A DNA stretch of 64,000 bases, taken from positions 1 to 64,000 of the forward strand of contig CAZNUW010000010.1 in the NCBI GenBank assembly GCA_964576515.1, in the 5' to 3' direction. Shown here one piece after another: positions 26,115-37,947 of the stretch. This stretch comes from SHVO01 sp964576515 (GTDB taxonomy: Bacteria; Pseudomonadota; Alphaproteobacteria; Rhodospirillales; Rhodospirillaceae). The translations under genes and the position numbers were made by a program. Each line of letters opens with the position of its first letter. Positions within the stretch are counted from its first letter, which is position 1. The notes under the pieces were generated by a model that was given only the letters and a program-made list of their open reading frames with translations, made no database searches and was not told the origin of the DNA.

Positions 26115-27266
26115 ATGCAGCGGATTTTCATTGCGCGGCTGACCCTCACCGATTTTCGCAACTATGCGCGGATGCGCCTGGACGTCGGCGCCGGCCCGGT
26201 CGTTCTCACCGGTGCGAACGGCGCCGGGAAAACCAATCTTCTGGAAGCCGTCTCGTTCCTTGCCCCCGGGCGGGGCCTGCGCGGGGCGAAACTCACCGAG
26301 GTCGGCCGCCAGAACCCCGCCACGCGGGTTCCCGCCGCCGTCTGGGGTGTGGCCTCCACGATTGCCGCGCCGGACGGGCCAATCGACATCGGCACCGGCC
26401 TTACGTCCGCCGCGCCGGGGCGCCGCACGGTCCAAATCAACGGCCAGCCCGCCAAAGGCGGCGCGGCGATCGCGCGCCAACTGAGCGTGGTGTGGCTGAC
26501 GCCCGCCATGGACCGCCTGTTCCTCGACGGCCCCTCGGGCCGGCGCAAGTTTATCGACCGGCTGGTGACGGCTTTCGACGCCGACCAGGCCGGCCGGATC
26601 GCGGCCTATGACCACGCCCACCGGCAGCGCGCGAAGCTGATGCGCGACGGCCACGGCGACGCGGCCTGGTTCGCGGCCCTCGAAGACACCATGGCCCGCC
26701 ACGGCGTGGCGCTCGCGGCCGCCCGCGCCGATCTGGTGGCGCGGCTGAACAGGGGCCTGGCGGGTGTTTCGGGTCCGTTTCCCGCCGCCAGCCTGCGTCT
26801 GGTCGGGGCGGTCGACGGGTGGCTCGCCGAAATGCCCGCCATAGATGCCGAGGACCGGGTGCGGGCCAGTCTCTGGGATGAGCGCCGCGGCATTCTCGGC
26901 GCGGGCGCGGGGCCTCATCGCTCCGATCTCGGCGTGGCCATGATCGCCCCCGGCCATCCTTCCCATGGCCAGCCGGCGGCTTTGTGCTCCACCGGCGAAC
27001 AGAAAGCCCTTTTGATCTCGATCGTCCTGGCTCACGCCCGTCTTCAGCGGGCGAAAAGGGGCGTCAGCCCCATTCTGCTCCTGGACGAAATCGCGGCTCA
27101 TTTGGACGCGGCCCGGCGCGCCGCCTTGTTCGCCGAACTGCGCGCCCTGCACACCCAGGCCTGGATGACCGGCACCGATGCGGCCCTTTTCGACGAAGTC
27201 GGTGAAACGGCTCAATTTTTCGCGGCCGACCAGGGTGTAATTTTGCCCCGCTCGGCGCACGACTAA
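26115..27266 (+). CDS. recF: DNA replication/repair ATPase RecF
   Basis: 383 aa. SMC-like ATPase that helps load RecA at gaps. Walker A LTGANGAGKTNLLEAVSFLA near residue 31, the ABC-type signature CSTGEQKALLISIVLAHA near 295, and Walker B ILLLDEIAAHLD near 325. The ATG at 26115 follows GGAGGG at 26105-26110; the longer upstream frame overlaps dnaN and is spurious. Confidence 0.97.
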   Translation: MQRIFIARLTLTDFRNYARMRLDVGAGPVVLTGANGAGKTNLLEAVSFLAPGRGLRGAKLTEVGRQNPATRVPAAVWGVASTIAAPDGPIDIGTGLTSAAPGRRTVQINGQPAKGGAAIARQLSVVWLTPAMDRLFLDGPSGRRKFIDRLVTAFDADQAGRIAAYDHAHRQRAKLMRDGHGDAAWFAALEDTMARHGVALAAARADLVARLNRGLAGVSGPFPAASLRLVGAVDGWLAEMPAIDAEDRVRASLWDERRGILGAGAGPHRSDLGVAMIAPGHPSHGQPAALCSTGEQKALLISIVLAHARLQRAKRGVSPILLLDEIAAHLDAARRAALFAELRALHTQAWMTGTDAALFDEVGETAQFFAADQGVILPRSAHD

Positions 27267-27352
27267 AGGTGCATTCGGGCGCGTGACGACCTATATTTAG
27301 AGATACCGAAAACGACCCCCGAAAAACGTCTTTCCGAGACCCAGAGTCCCAC

Positions 27353-29845
<2,493 letters not shown>

Positions 29846-29846
29846 A

Positions 29847-29891
29847 GCGTCGTGCGAAAAAGTGGGAACCGGTTTTTCGCAATAACGACGC
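29847..29891. repeat. REP-like palindromic element
   Basis: GCGTCGT ... ACGACGC outer arms enclose GCGAAAAA and TTTTTCGC inner arms around GTGGGAACC-GG. This closely resembles short palindromic repeats dispersed in many alphaproteobacterial genomes. It starts one base after the gyrB stop and may also stabilise or end that transcript. Confidence 0.7.
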
Positions 29892-29944
29892 GACCAAACA
29901 ACGCCTTAGCGCAGGCCGTCCGATACGGGTTAACGCGACTTGCT

Positions 29945-30694
29945 CTAACGTGTCTGATGGACGCCTGAAGCGTCGGGCGCCGATGACGGCAGGCTCGCGA
30001 TCTCCAGCACGAGTTTGTGTAAGAGCGACTGCGAGAAGTCGTTGGGCGTGCGCACGGTGATGAAGAAGGCGCCGGGCCCGCCGATGACCTGTTCGTTGTA
30101 GTAGCGGTCCAGGTCTTCCGGCACTTCCTGCTTCCACTTCGGGCGTTCGAACATCATGGCGAGGCCGTTGATGGTCACGCCGGCCTTCACCGCGTCGTCG
30201 CGCGCATCCTTCACCGGTCGGCCGTAGTCGCTGTAACCATCGCCCGAGATGTCGATCACCTGGCGGCTGGCGTCGTAGCCGTTGTTCTTGAACAGTTTCA
30301 GCGCGAAATCGAGACCCGCGCTGATCGATGTGGTGCTGCCGGGCTTGATGGGGGCTTTGTCCACCTCGTCGGCGAAGGCGTTCGCGGTCTTCGCGTCCGA
30401 GATCACGCGCCAGGGAACGAGTTGCACCTGATGATAGACGCTCGACCATTCGACATAGGTCACGGCGATGCGTCCGATCGGGCCCGACCTGATGGCGTCG
30501 GCCACGCGCTTGTCCCGCAGGGCGTGCACATAGCCGCTGCGCTGGATGGCGGCTTCCTTCTCGTCGATGCTCAAGGACACATCGACCGCGAGCACGAGGG
30601 CGAGGTCGACCGCCGTATTGTCATCGGCGGCCCTCGCGCCCGGACCGAGCGCGAGAAGGACGATCAGGGCCAAGGGTTTGAACGCCGAACGCAT
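29945..30694 (-). CDS. Secreted DUF1194 (von Willebrand A-type) protein
   Basis: 249 aa with a signal peptide (about 1-23, cleavage near ARA-AD). The mature protein is one VWA-like domain: the metal-site start LVLAVDVSLSIDEKE, then GSTTSISAGLDFALKLF and VIDISGDGYSDYGRPV. Members are alphaproteobacterial periplasmic proteins without known function, presumably protein-binding through a divalent metal. ATG at 30694 gives the signal peptide at the N-terminus; the longer frame would bury it. Confidence 0.85.
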   Translation of the reverse strand: MRSAFKPLALIVLLALGPGARAADDNTAVDLALVLAVDVSLSIDEKEAAIQRSGYVHALRDKRVADAIRSGPIGRIAVTYVEWSSVYHQVQLVPWRVISDAKTANAFADEVDKAPIKPGSTTSISAGLDFALKLFKNNGYDASRQVIDISGDGYSDYGRPVKDARDDAVKAGVTINGLAMMFERPKWKQEVPEDLDRYYNEQVIGGPGAFFITVRTPNDFSQSLLHKLVLEIASLPSSAPDASGVHQTR

Positions 30695-30776
30695 CCCCCG
30701 ACTATGCCGCGAGTCCGGTGGACAATCCAGCCGGGGACGGGTGTAGTCTTGATCCCTCATCCAAAGGGGGGCCGCC

Positions 30777-31748
30777 ATGATGCTCAATCGCCGTACGTTC
30801 CTTGGAAAGTCCGTCACATGCGCCTGCCATCTCGCGGTGGCGGGCGCGGCCATGTCCGCGAGCGCCCGGAAACTCTGGGCCGCGGAATCCTTGGGTCAGG
30901 TGGTCGCCCGAGAGCCCTTTGGAACGCTCGAGAAGGTGGCCGACGGGGTATGGGCAGTGATCTCGCGGCCCCTGGACGGCGACCGGACGACCCTTGCGAA
31001 TGGTGGCCTGATCGCCGGCAAGAGCGGCGTGCTGGCGGTTGAAGGCTTCAATCAGCCGGCCGGCGCTCAATGGCTCGCGACGAAGTCGCTGGAACTGACG
31101 GGTAAGCGCCCGACCCACGTGGTGGTCACGCATCATCACGGCGACCATGCGAACGGCATCGCCGGATATCAGGAGGGCGCGCAGCAATGCGCGATCCACA
31201 GCACCGCCGTCACGCGCGACATCGTTCTCGCGCGCGACGCCAAGGGACCGACACCCGCGCCCGCCCGCGCGACGGCGTTGGGCGGGGCGGTGTTGCTCGC
31301 GCCCGCGCAAACCACGTCCATCGATCTTGGTGGCCGTGTCGCGCATGTCGTGCCGCGCGATGGGCACACGCAAAGCGACGTGACGGTCGAACTCGACGAT
31401 CCCTCCGTCGTGTTCTGCGGCGATCTCGTATGGAACGCGATGTTCCCCAATTACGTGGATACAACGCCTTCAAAATTCGTCGGCGCCGTGCGCGGTTTGA
31501 AGCGCGCGAAGGATACGATCTATGTGCCGGGGCATGGGCCGCTCGCCAAGGACCGCGAACTCGACCGTTACATCGCCGTGCTCGACGAGGTCGAGGCGGC
31601 GGCGCGTAAATCCCATGCCGCAGGCATCACCGCCGAGGAGGCCGGGAAGACCTTCATGCTTTCCGAGAAGCTCGGCCCCTGGGGGCTCTTCAGCACCGTT
31701 TTCTATCCGCGCGCGTTCGAGGCTTGGTACCGCGAACTGAAGGCATGA
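30777..31748 (+). CDS. Tat-exported metallo-beta-lactamase-fold hydrolase
   Basis: 323 aa. Twin-arginine signal NRRTFLGKSVTCACHLAVAG at 4-23. The zinc motif HHHGDH is near 121, followed by histidine in PRDGHTQSD, an aspartate in FCGDLVWN and a histidine in VPGHGPL, completing a two-metal site. The substrate is unknown. Relatives include hydrolases linked to quinoprotein pathways and true lactamases, so beta-lactam hydrolysis should not be assumed. It is translationally coupled (ATGA) to the VOC gene. Confidence 0.85.
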   Translation: MMLNRRTFLGKSVTCACHLAVAGAAMSASARKLWAAESLGQVVAREPFGTLEKVADGVWAVISRPLDGDRTTLANGGLIAGKSGVLAVEGFNQPAGAQWLATKSLELTGKRPTHVVVTHHHGDHANGIAGYQEGAQQCAIHSTAVTRDIVLARDAKGPTPAPARATALGGAVLLAPAQTTSIDLGGRVAHVVPRDGHTQSDVTVELDDPSVVFCGDLVWNAMFPNYVDTTPSKFVGAVRGLKRAKDTIYVPGHGPLAKDRELDRYIAVLDEVEAAARKSHAAGITAEEAGKTFMLSEKLGPWGLFSTVFYPRAFEAWYRELKA

Positions 31749-32173
31749 GCATGCAGCAGCAGGTTTCCGTCATTACACTGGGCGTCGCCGATCTAGCGCG
31801 TTCCAAACGCTTCTATGCGGACGGCTTCGGATGGAAGCCCGTGTTCGAGAACGACGAGATCGCCTTCTATCAGATGAATGGATTCGTCCTCGGGACGTGG
31901 CTCAAGGCGGCGCTGGAGGCGGATATGAAACAAGCCGCGTCTCCCGCGCCGGGCGCCTATTCCCTCGCACATAACGTCACCGATCCGCTCGAGGTGCAGC
32001 GATTGCTGACGCGCCTCGCGGCGGCGGGCGGCGCGCTGTTGCGTCCGGCGGATCAGCCGCCGCACGGAGGGTTGAGGGGATACGTCGCCGATCCCGACGG
32101 TCATACCTGGGAGATTGCCTGGAATCCCCATTGGCCGATCAGCCCCGAAGGCTATGTCACGGCGAAATTCTGA
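31745..32173 (+). CDS. VOC (glyoxalase/dioxygenase-fold) family protein
   Basis: 142 aa forming paired beta-alpha-beta-beta-beta modules: VSVITLGVADLARSKRFYAD at the start and GYVADPDGHTWEIAWNP near the end, with the usual metal-ligand glutamate in that last block. The enzyme activity is undefined. The start ATG overlaps the stop of the preceding MBL gene, so the two are made together. Confidence 0.85.
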   Translation: MSMQQQVSVITLGVADLARSKRFYADGFGWKPVFENDEIAFYQMNGFVLGTWLKAALEADMKQAASPAPGAYSLAHNVTDPLEVQRLLTRLAAAGGALLRPADQPPHGGLRGYVADPDGHTWEIAWNPHWPISPEGYVTAKF

Positions 32174-32181
32174 CGTGTTTT

Positions 32182-32493
32182 CTATGCCGACGCCGCCGCG
32201 TTGAACGCCTGTTCGACCGCGTTCGCATCCGGCAGTTGACTCGCCGCCGCCACCAGAATGCGTAACGGCGATGCGTTCCGGTCGGGCTGGATGTCGAACA
32301 GACCATCGCAAATCCGAGCAATGACCACCGGATTGGCGTGGAAGAGAAGCCGTTCCCGCCGGCCGGGCTGCATGAGCAGTTTGATCGCAAGGCCGTCTTG
32401 ACCCAGCGTCATGAAAATACGCTCGCCGCTGGCCAGTTCGATCTCGCTGTACGGCAATCCGAACTTTTCGTCGTAGGAGATGACAAGTCCCAT
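32182..32493 (-). CDS. Small conserved-looking protein of unknown function
   Basis: 103 aa, cytosolic, not recognised. It starts MGLVISYDEKFGLPYSEIEL and ends in an alanine-rich helix; no cysteine pairs or membrane segment. The ATG at 32493 is chosen because a good ribosome site (GAGGAG) precedes it; the upstream extension of the frame is arginine-rich and overlaps the divergent antiporter gene. It converges on the VOC gene with an eight-base gap. Confidence 0.6.
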   Translation of the reverse strand: MGLVISYDEKFGLPYSEIELASGERIFMTLGQDGLAIKLLMQPGRRERLLFHANPVVIARICDGLFDIQPDRNASPLRILVAAASQLPDANAVEQAFNAAASA

Positions 32494-32660
32494 ACGCTTT
32501 GGCTCCTCGCGGTAGAGTATGCGTTTTTCATCGTGCCGGCGCAAATGCCGGCCGAATTTCTTGCGCGGGCGGCGCGTCTGTGAAATTTTGAAAATCGGCG
32601 GCGTCCTCTTCCGGCGCGCCGCACCCTTGTTACATCCATGACACGAAGGACAGACGCGAG

Positions 32661-34319
32661 TTGCATTCCGCGCCGTTGATTTCATTGATCGTTGGGGCCC
32701 TCGTCTTGGCCTTCGCCCTCGGAGCCGTCGCGCACAGGCTCCGGATTTCGCCGCTCGTCGGCTATCTCCTGGCTGGCGTTGTCCTGGGGCCGTTTACCCC
32801 CGGTTTTGTCGCCAATCAGGACATGGCCGCCCAGCTGGCGGAAGTGGGCGTGATCCTGCTCATGTTCGGGGTCGGGATGCATTTCTCGATCAAGGAGCTC
32901 TTGAAAGCGCGCACGGTCGCGGTGCCGGGCGCGCTTGCCCAGATCGCGGCGGCGACCTTGCTCGGTCTCGGTGTCGCGCTCGCCATGGGGTGGTCGATCG
33001 CCGCGGGCATCGTCTTCGGGCTGTGTCTGTCGACCGCCAGTACCGTTGTGCTTATCCGCGCGGTGGACGAGCAGGGCCTGATGGACACCGACCGGGGCCG
33101 GATCGCGGTGGGATGGCTCATCGTGGAAGACATCGCGATGGTCCTTGCGCTCGTGCTTTTGCCGGCGCTGGCGGAATCGCTGAACACCGCCGACGGCGGC
33201 GGGGCGACCGGGTTCGGCGATCTTGCGCTCACCCTTGCCCTGACGCTCGGTAAGGTGGTCCTGTTCATCGCCTTCATGCTGGTGATCGGACGTCGTGTCA
33301 TCCCGTGGGTCCTGCACTACATCGCCTGGACCGGTTCGCGTGAGCTCTTCCGGCTGGCCGTGCTCAGCATCGCCCTTGGTGTCGCCTATGGGGCGTCGGA
33401 ATTGTTCGGCGTGTCGTTCGCGCTGGGCGCGTTCTTCGCCGGAATGGTCCTCGCCGAGTCCGAACTCAGTCAGCGCGCGGCCGAGGAAACGCTGCCGCTG
33501 CGCGACGCCTTCGCGGTCCTTTTCTTCGTCTCCGTGGGGATGCTGTTCGATCCGACGATCCTGGTGCGCCAGCCGTGGCAGGTGTTGGCGACGCTGTTCA
33601 TCATCCTGATCGGGAAATCGGCGGCGGCCTACTTTCTTGTGCGCGCCTTCGGACGCTCGAAGATCACAGCTTTCACGATTTCCGCGAGCCTCGCGCAGAT
33701 CGGCGAATTTTCGTTCATCCTCTCGGCGTTGGGCCTCAGTCTCGGCATGTTGCCGGCCGAGGGCCGTGATCTCATCATCACCGGCGCGATCCTGTCGATC
33801 CTGGTCAACCCTCTCTGGTTCGCCCTTCTGAAAAGGCGTGAGCGCGAGGTGGCGTCTCTCACACCCGCCGCGTCGCCGCCGGCCGATGTGACGCCGCCTG
33901 TGCAGATCACACTTGAGAGCCATGCGGTCGTTATCGGTTTCGGACGGGTCGGCGGATTGGTCGCTCAAGGTTTCCGCGCCGGGGGGATCGACGTCGCGGT
34001 GGTTGAGGAACGTGAGGATCTGGCGCAACGCGCGCGCAGCGAGGACTTCCCCGTCGTTCGCGGCAACGCGTCGAAGCCGGGAACGGCGGAGAAAGCCAAT
34101 CTCGCCCGGGCCAAATGGCTTGTGGTGGCCATCCCGAACCATTTCGAGGCGGGTCAAATCGTTGAACATGCCCGCGCGGCGAACCCAACCTTGCGCATCT
34201 TCGCGCGCGCGCACTTCGACGCCGAGGTCGAGCATTTAAAGAAATGCGGCGCCGACGTCACCGTGATGGGCGAGCGCGAGATTGCCCGCGCGATGCTCGA
34301 TCAGGCGCTGAAAGCCTAA
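32661..34319 (+). CDS. CPA2 (KefB-type) cation:proton antiporter with RCK domain
   Basis: 552 aa from a TTG start. About twelve membrane helices over residues 5-385 with the CPA2 features GYLLAGVVLGPFTPGF near 33, GLCLSTASTVVLIRA near 121, and FGVSFALGAFFAGMVLAES near 250. A cytosolic RCK/TrkA-N domain follows: HAVVIGFGRVGGLVAQGF near 420. There is no TrkA-C domain and no KefF/KefG-type partner nearby. It likely exports potassium or sodium in exchange for protons, gated by nucleotide binding. Confidence 0.88.
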   Translation: MHSAPLISLIVGALVLAFALGAVAHRLRISPLVGYLLAGVVLGPFTPGFVANQDMAAQLAEVGVILLMFGVGMHFSIKELLKARTVAVPGALAQIAAATLLGLGVALAMGWSIAAGIVFGLCLSTASTVVLIRAVDEQGLMDTDRGRIAVGWLIVEDIAMVLALVLLPALAESLNTADGGGATGFGDLALTLALTLGKVVLFIAFMLVIGRRVIPWVLHYIAWTGSRELFRLAVLSIALGVAYGASELFGVSFALGAFFAGMVLAESELSQRAAEETLPLRDAFAVLFFVSVGMLFDPTILVRQPWQVLATLFIILIGKSAAAYFLVRAFGRSKITAFTISASLAQIGEFSFILSALGLSLGMLPAEGRDLIITGAILSILVNPLWFALLKRREREVASLTPAASPPADVTPPVQITLESHAVVIGFGRVGGLVAQGFRAGGIDVAVVEEREDLAQRARSEDFPVVRGNASKPGTAEKANLARAKWLVVAIPNHFEAGQIVEHARAANPTLRIFARAHFDAEVEHLKKCGADVTVMGEREIARAMLDQALKA

Positions 34320-34350
34320 GCTGGAGACTCCAAGGCGCGGGTGTCGGGGG

Positions 34351-35184
34351 TTAGCGGTTACCGCCGACGATATCGCCGATCGACCCCAACAAGGAACCTT
34401 CGCCGCGATTCTGGCCGCCGCGGCTTCCCGCCGCGGCCAGCATGCGCCCCGCGAGGCGTGAGAACGGCAACGACTGGATCCAGACTTTGCCGGGGCCCCG
34501 CAGGCGCGCGAAGAAAACGCCCTCGCCGCCGAAGATCATGCTTTTGATCCCGCCCGCGCCGATCAGGTCGAAATCGACGCCCGCGGTATAGGCCGCGAGA
34601 CAGCCCGTATCCACATGAAGCTCCTCGCCGGCGCTCAAGGTGCGTTCCGTAACGGTGCCGCCCATCTGCACGAACACCCAGCCGCCGCCTTCCAGCTTCT
34701 GCATGATGAAGCCTTCGCCGCCGAACAGCCCGGTCATGATGCGCCGCTGGAAATGGATGCCGACGGACACGCCGCGCGCCGCCGCGAGGAAGGCATCCTT
34801 CTGACAGATCAGTTGTCCGCCCAGGTCGGACAACCGTAAAGGCAGGATCGAGCCCGGTGTCGGCGAGGCGAACGCCACCCGCGCCTTGCCGCGGCCGTTG
34901 TGGGTGAAGACGGTGGTGAACAGGCTTTCGCCGGTGATGAGGCGCTTGCCCGCACCCAGCAATTTCGCGCCGAAGCCCTGACTGTCGTCGCTGCCGTCGC
35001 CAAACACCGTCGTCATTCCGATGCCGGCGTCCTTCCAGACCATCGCGCCGGCCTCGGCCACCGCGCTCTCACCCGGGTCCAGCTCGATCTCGACGAACTG
35101 GAGTTCCTGGCCCTTGATCTCGAAATCGATATCGTCGGCCGCAGCCGCTTCGCGGTGATGAACCCAGGGACTCGGTTGAGGCAT
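34351..35184 (-). CDS. TIGR00266/AIM24 family protein
   Basis: 277 aa. The family is a bacterial relative of the mitochondrial AIM24 protein. Diagnostic blocks: LDPGESAVAEAGAMVWKD near 36, GRGKARVAFASPTPGSI near 97, GGEGFIMQKLEGGGWVFVQ near 154, and VDTGCLAAYTAGVDFDL near 191. A glycine/arginine-rich tail ends the protein. Function unknown, probably a beta-barrel scaffold. ATG follows AGGAG. It converges on the antiporter gene. Confidence 0.85.
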   Translation of the reverse strand: MPQPSPWVHHREAAAADDIDFEIKGQELQFVEIELDPGESAVAEAGAMVWKDAGIGMTTVFGDGSDDSQGFGAKLLGAGKRLITGESLFTTVFTHNGRGKARVAFASPTPGSILPLRLSDLGGQLICQKDAFLAAARGVSVGIHFQRRIMTGLFGGEGFIMQKLEGGGWVFVQMGGTVTERTLSAGEELHVDTGCLAAYTAGVDFDLIGAGGIKSMIFGGEGVFFARLRGPGKVWIQSLPFSRLAGRMLAAAGSRGGQNRGEGSLLGSIGDIVGGNR

Positions 35185-35262
35185 GGAAATACGCTCCTGT
35201 CGCGTTGCGACGGCGACGCTATCCGGCCTCTTTCAGAAGTGCAATGCGATCCGTTGCACCGC

Positions 35263-36636
35263 CTACGGCAGTGCAACCGCCCAGAACAGCGCGGGAATCC
35301 CGTCTTGCGGGGTGCCGATATCGATCACTTTGGTCGCAACCTTCTGATCGTTGAAGATCGGGTCGTAGTGATCGTGACCGTTCATGTCGCCGGGCTGCTT
35401 GTCTCCGGCGTAGGTCCATAAGGCATAGTCTTTGTAAGCCCACTGCAGGTTGCCGTCGGGCCGCGTGATCGTGGTCCAGAATCCCTGCGGCTTTGCGTCC
35501 TTGGGCGCGAGGAACGGCTTCCAGTCGGCACTGCATGCGGGTTCGCACAAGATGTTCAGGCCGATATCGCGGCCGACGGCGGGGCGCGCGGGTTGTCCGT
35601 TGCGCAACGAATGTCCGCCGCCGGATTGATTGATATAGGCATCGCGCCGGTACAGGGTTTGGCCTTCCGGCGTCGCCAGCACGCGGCCCTGCGCCTGGGT
35701 GCTTTGAACCGTGACGCCGGAGGGCATATTGAACGTGCCCACGGACGCTGGTGCGAAATTCTTGTCGGCGTTCCAGCCGTAAGCGTCGCCGGGAATCAAA
35801 TCGCCCGCGTAGGTGTAAAGACCCCTGCCGCGATAGGTCCACTGGCGGATACCGTCCTCGCGCTCGATGGCGCCGAAGTCGCCGACGTTGCGGGTGAACC
35901 GCGGCGCGGCGACCGGCTGCCAGTGGGATGCGAAGGCCGCATCCTTGCGCGGATCGCCGGCGAAGCTGTAGAGCGTCAGGCCGCGATGATCGACGATCGT
36001 GAAGGCGAAGGCGTCGGGCACCTCGCGCACAGCCAGCCCCGCCGGGATTTCCATGCTGACGGGATAGGCGAGCGCCACGCTCCAGTCGGCGGGAAGCGGC
36101 GCGTCCTTGCCGGCGTTGGCGAGACCGCTGCCGCGCACGCCGCCGCCGACCCATTGCCCCGCGCCGTCCTTGCGGCGGCCGCCGAAGCGCGCGGGACTCG
36201 CTCCGTAAACGGACCCCGGGTCGACATCCTTAACGTAGGTGTAAAGCGCCTTGGACTTGTAGGCCCATTGTTTCGCGCCGTCAGGCCGCGCGATCACAGA
36301 CCAGTCGCCGAGCGGCGCCGCGTAGGCGGGGGCCAGCGCGGGCTTCCATGTCTCCGCGCAAGCCTCGATGCAGACCGATTTTCCGGCGGGGTCCTTCTTG
36401 TACATATACAGCGTCATGCCGCGCGGATCGGTGAACGCGATCTGTTCGCGGGCAAGATATCCGGCGGTCGATTTGCCGGTGTCGAACCCCTGGTCCTTGC
36501 CCAGCGGCTGCAACGTGATGCCCGCCGGCGTCGCAAGCGGCGACGGACCACCGCGCTTAGCGTCCTGGGCGTGCGCGGCGCTCGCGGCCAACATGGAGAT
36601 ACCCGTAAGAATGACGACTTTCAAACGCGCGGACAT
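35263..36636 (-). CDS. Secreted triple Yx(FWY)xxD-repeat protein (PF03640/COG4315)
   Basis: 457 aa with an SPase I signal peptide (about 1-23, AHA-QD); no lipobox cysteine. The conserved motif occurs as LYMYKKD at 76, LYTYVKD at 131, LYSFAGD at 222, LYTYAGD at 273, a degenerate LYRRDA at 328, and LWTYAGD at 406: three tandem domains where one or two are usual. Cysteine pairs CIEAC (89-93) and CEPAC (364-368) sit before ETWKP and ADWKP in the first and last domain; the middle domain lacks them. Family function is unknown; a role in extracytoplasmic redox or metal chemistry has been suggested from context. Third gene behind the TonB receptor. Confidence 0.85.
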   Translation of the reverse strand: MSARLKVVILTGISMLAASAAHAQDAKRGGPSPLATPAGITLQPLGKDQGFDTGKSTAGYLAREQIAFTDPRGMTLYMYKKDPAGKSVCIEACAETWKPALAPAYAAPLGDWSVIARPDGAKQWAYKSKALYTYVKDVDPGSVYGASPARFGGRRKDGAGQWVGGGVRGSGLANAGKDAPLPADWSVALAYPVSMEIPAGLAVREVPDAFAFTIVDHRGLTLYSFAGDPRKDAAFASHWQPVAAPRFTRNVGDFGAIEREDGIRQWTYRGRGLYTYAGDLIPGDAYGWNADKNFAPASVGTFNMPSGVTVQSTQAQGRVLATPEGQTLYRRDAYINQSGGGHSLRNGQPARPAVGRDIGLNILCEPACSADWKPFLAPKDAKPQGFWTTITRPDGNLQWAYKDYALWTYAGDKQPGDMNGHDHYDPIFNDQKVATKVIDIGTPQDGIPALFWAVALP

Positions 36637-36669
36637 GCCGGTCTTCCTTTGCTCCAGAACGCCTGGATC

Positions 36670-37803
36670 CTACTCGCCGCTCGCGCCCCGGGCGCTTGCG
36701 TTGGGAACGGCCACCGCCATCGCGGGGACCGCTTCAAGGTAATACGTTGTCGAAATGGTGGTGTTCTCATGCGTCTCGGGATCGGGATCGCCGTCCGCAT
36801 GGCGGCGCAACAGATAGAAGATGCCCGGGATATCGCCGGTGATGCAGGCTTCCCGCGTGCCGCTGCTGCCGATGCCGAAATACATTTCCCGCCACGACTG
36901 ATAGCCGCCCAGCATGCCGCTCATGCCGCCGTCGGACTTCAGTTCCATGCGTAAGTGCAAACGCTTCATCCGTAGTTCCGGCGTGATCAAGGGGTTCTGC
37001 AACATCCGGAAATCCTCGGTGCCGGGGGCGGCCAGCGTGACCATGCCTTCCTTGATCCGGCCTCGATAAACGTTGTGCGAGCGGGGGTCCGGATCGATGC
37101 GATAGGTCACGTCCCGCCGGGGCGATGAGTCGACATTGGACGCGACGAATTCGATGGCGCGGTCGAAGGTGATGGTCACGTCGCCGTCCTGGGACAGATC
37201 CTCACCCGCGATGGTGATGAGCCAGGCGGGCTGCGAGTCACGCAGTTGGCCCCAGGCCCAGTCCCAGAACGTCGGGCGGCCTTTCAGCGATCCCCGGAAC
37301 GCGCGCATGCATCCCAGCGCGCGATAGGCCTCATGGTCCACGCCGCGCTGTCCGGTCTCCGGATCGGTGAATCCGTTGGGATCGTTGGGGCCGCTCGCGT
37401 CCATATCGAAGCCGTAGGCGAACCGGCCGTCGAGCGCATTGAGCTGCGGATCGACCACGGCGGTCGGATGTGCATAGGCGTTGACCGGTTTACCATCGAT
37501 GCGCCCGCGCATCATCATGAGCGAGCCTATATTTCCGTTTCCCTCGGCTTCCTTCTTCGCCATTTCGGCGATTTCCGCCTTGGCGTAGCCAAGGTGTTCG
37601 AGATTTTTGAGGTACTGATCCTCGATCGGCGGGTTCACGCCTTTCGAGCAGTCGCTGTCCACCGAGGTCGTGGCCTGCGCGAAGAACGACATGACGAATG
37701 TGCGGCTTTCCGCCGCCGCGGCCGGTGCGCACCAGAGCGCGAGCGCCGCCGGGAGGTAGCGCCCGGCCAAGAGAGCGTTTCGAGGAAACCAGCGAACCTG
37801 CAT
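36670..37803 (-). CDS. Secreted protein of unrecognised family
   Basis: 377 aa. Signal peptide of about 30 residues ending APAAAA-ES. The mature protein has few cysteines (including DSDC near 50, LGCMRAF near 164 and EACITGD near 326), an Asp/Asn-rich loop that could bind calcium (DMDASGPNDPNGFTDPETGQ, near 133-152), and mixed beta-rich sequence after residue 190 with GEDLSQDGDVTITFDRAIEF. I recognise no enzyme motif. GGAGG precedes the ATG. It lies between the TonB receptor and the Yx(FWY)xxD protein on the same strand, 33 bases from the latter, so it is likely part of the same system. Confidence 0.65.
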   Translation of the reverse strand: MQVRWFPRNALLAGRYLPAALALWCAPAAAAESRTFVMSFFAQATTSVDSDCSKGVNPPIEDQYLKNLEHLGYAKAEIAEMAKKEAEGNGNIGSLMMMRGRIDGKPVNAYAHPTAVVDPQLNALDGRFAYGFDMDASGPNDPNGFTDPETGQRGVDHEAYRALGCMRAFRGSLKGRPTFWDWAWGQLRDSQPAWLITIAGEDLSQDGDVTITFDRAIEFVASNVDSSPRRDVTYRIDPDPRSHNVYRGRIKEGMVTLAAPGTEDFRMLQNPLITPELRMKRLHLRMELKSDGGMSGMLGGYQSWREMYFGIGSSGTREACITGDIPGIFYLLRRHADGDPDPETHENTTISTTYYLEAVPAMAVAVPNASARGASGE

Positions 37804-37947
37804 TTCTGTCGCGCCTCCGCCCCTAAATTACCTGTCTTGAGAGGGCCGAGAAAGCCTCTGATGGCACCGAAAAACCCCGTCGCAACGATGTTACACAACC
37901 CTGGCTCGCGCCGACGCCGAACCGGCGCGGGCCAGGGTGTCTCGACC

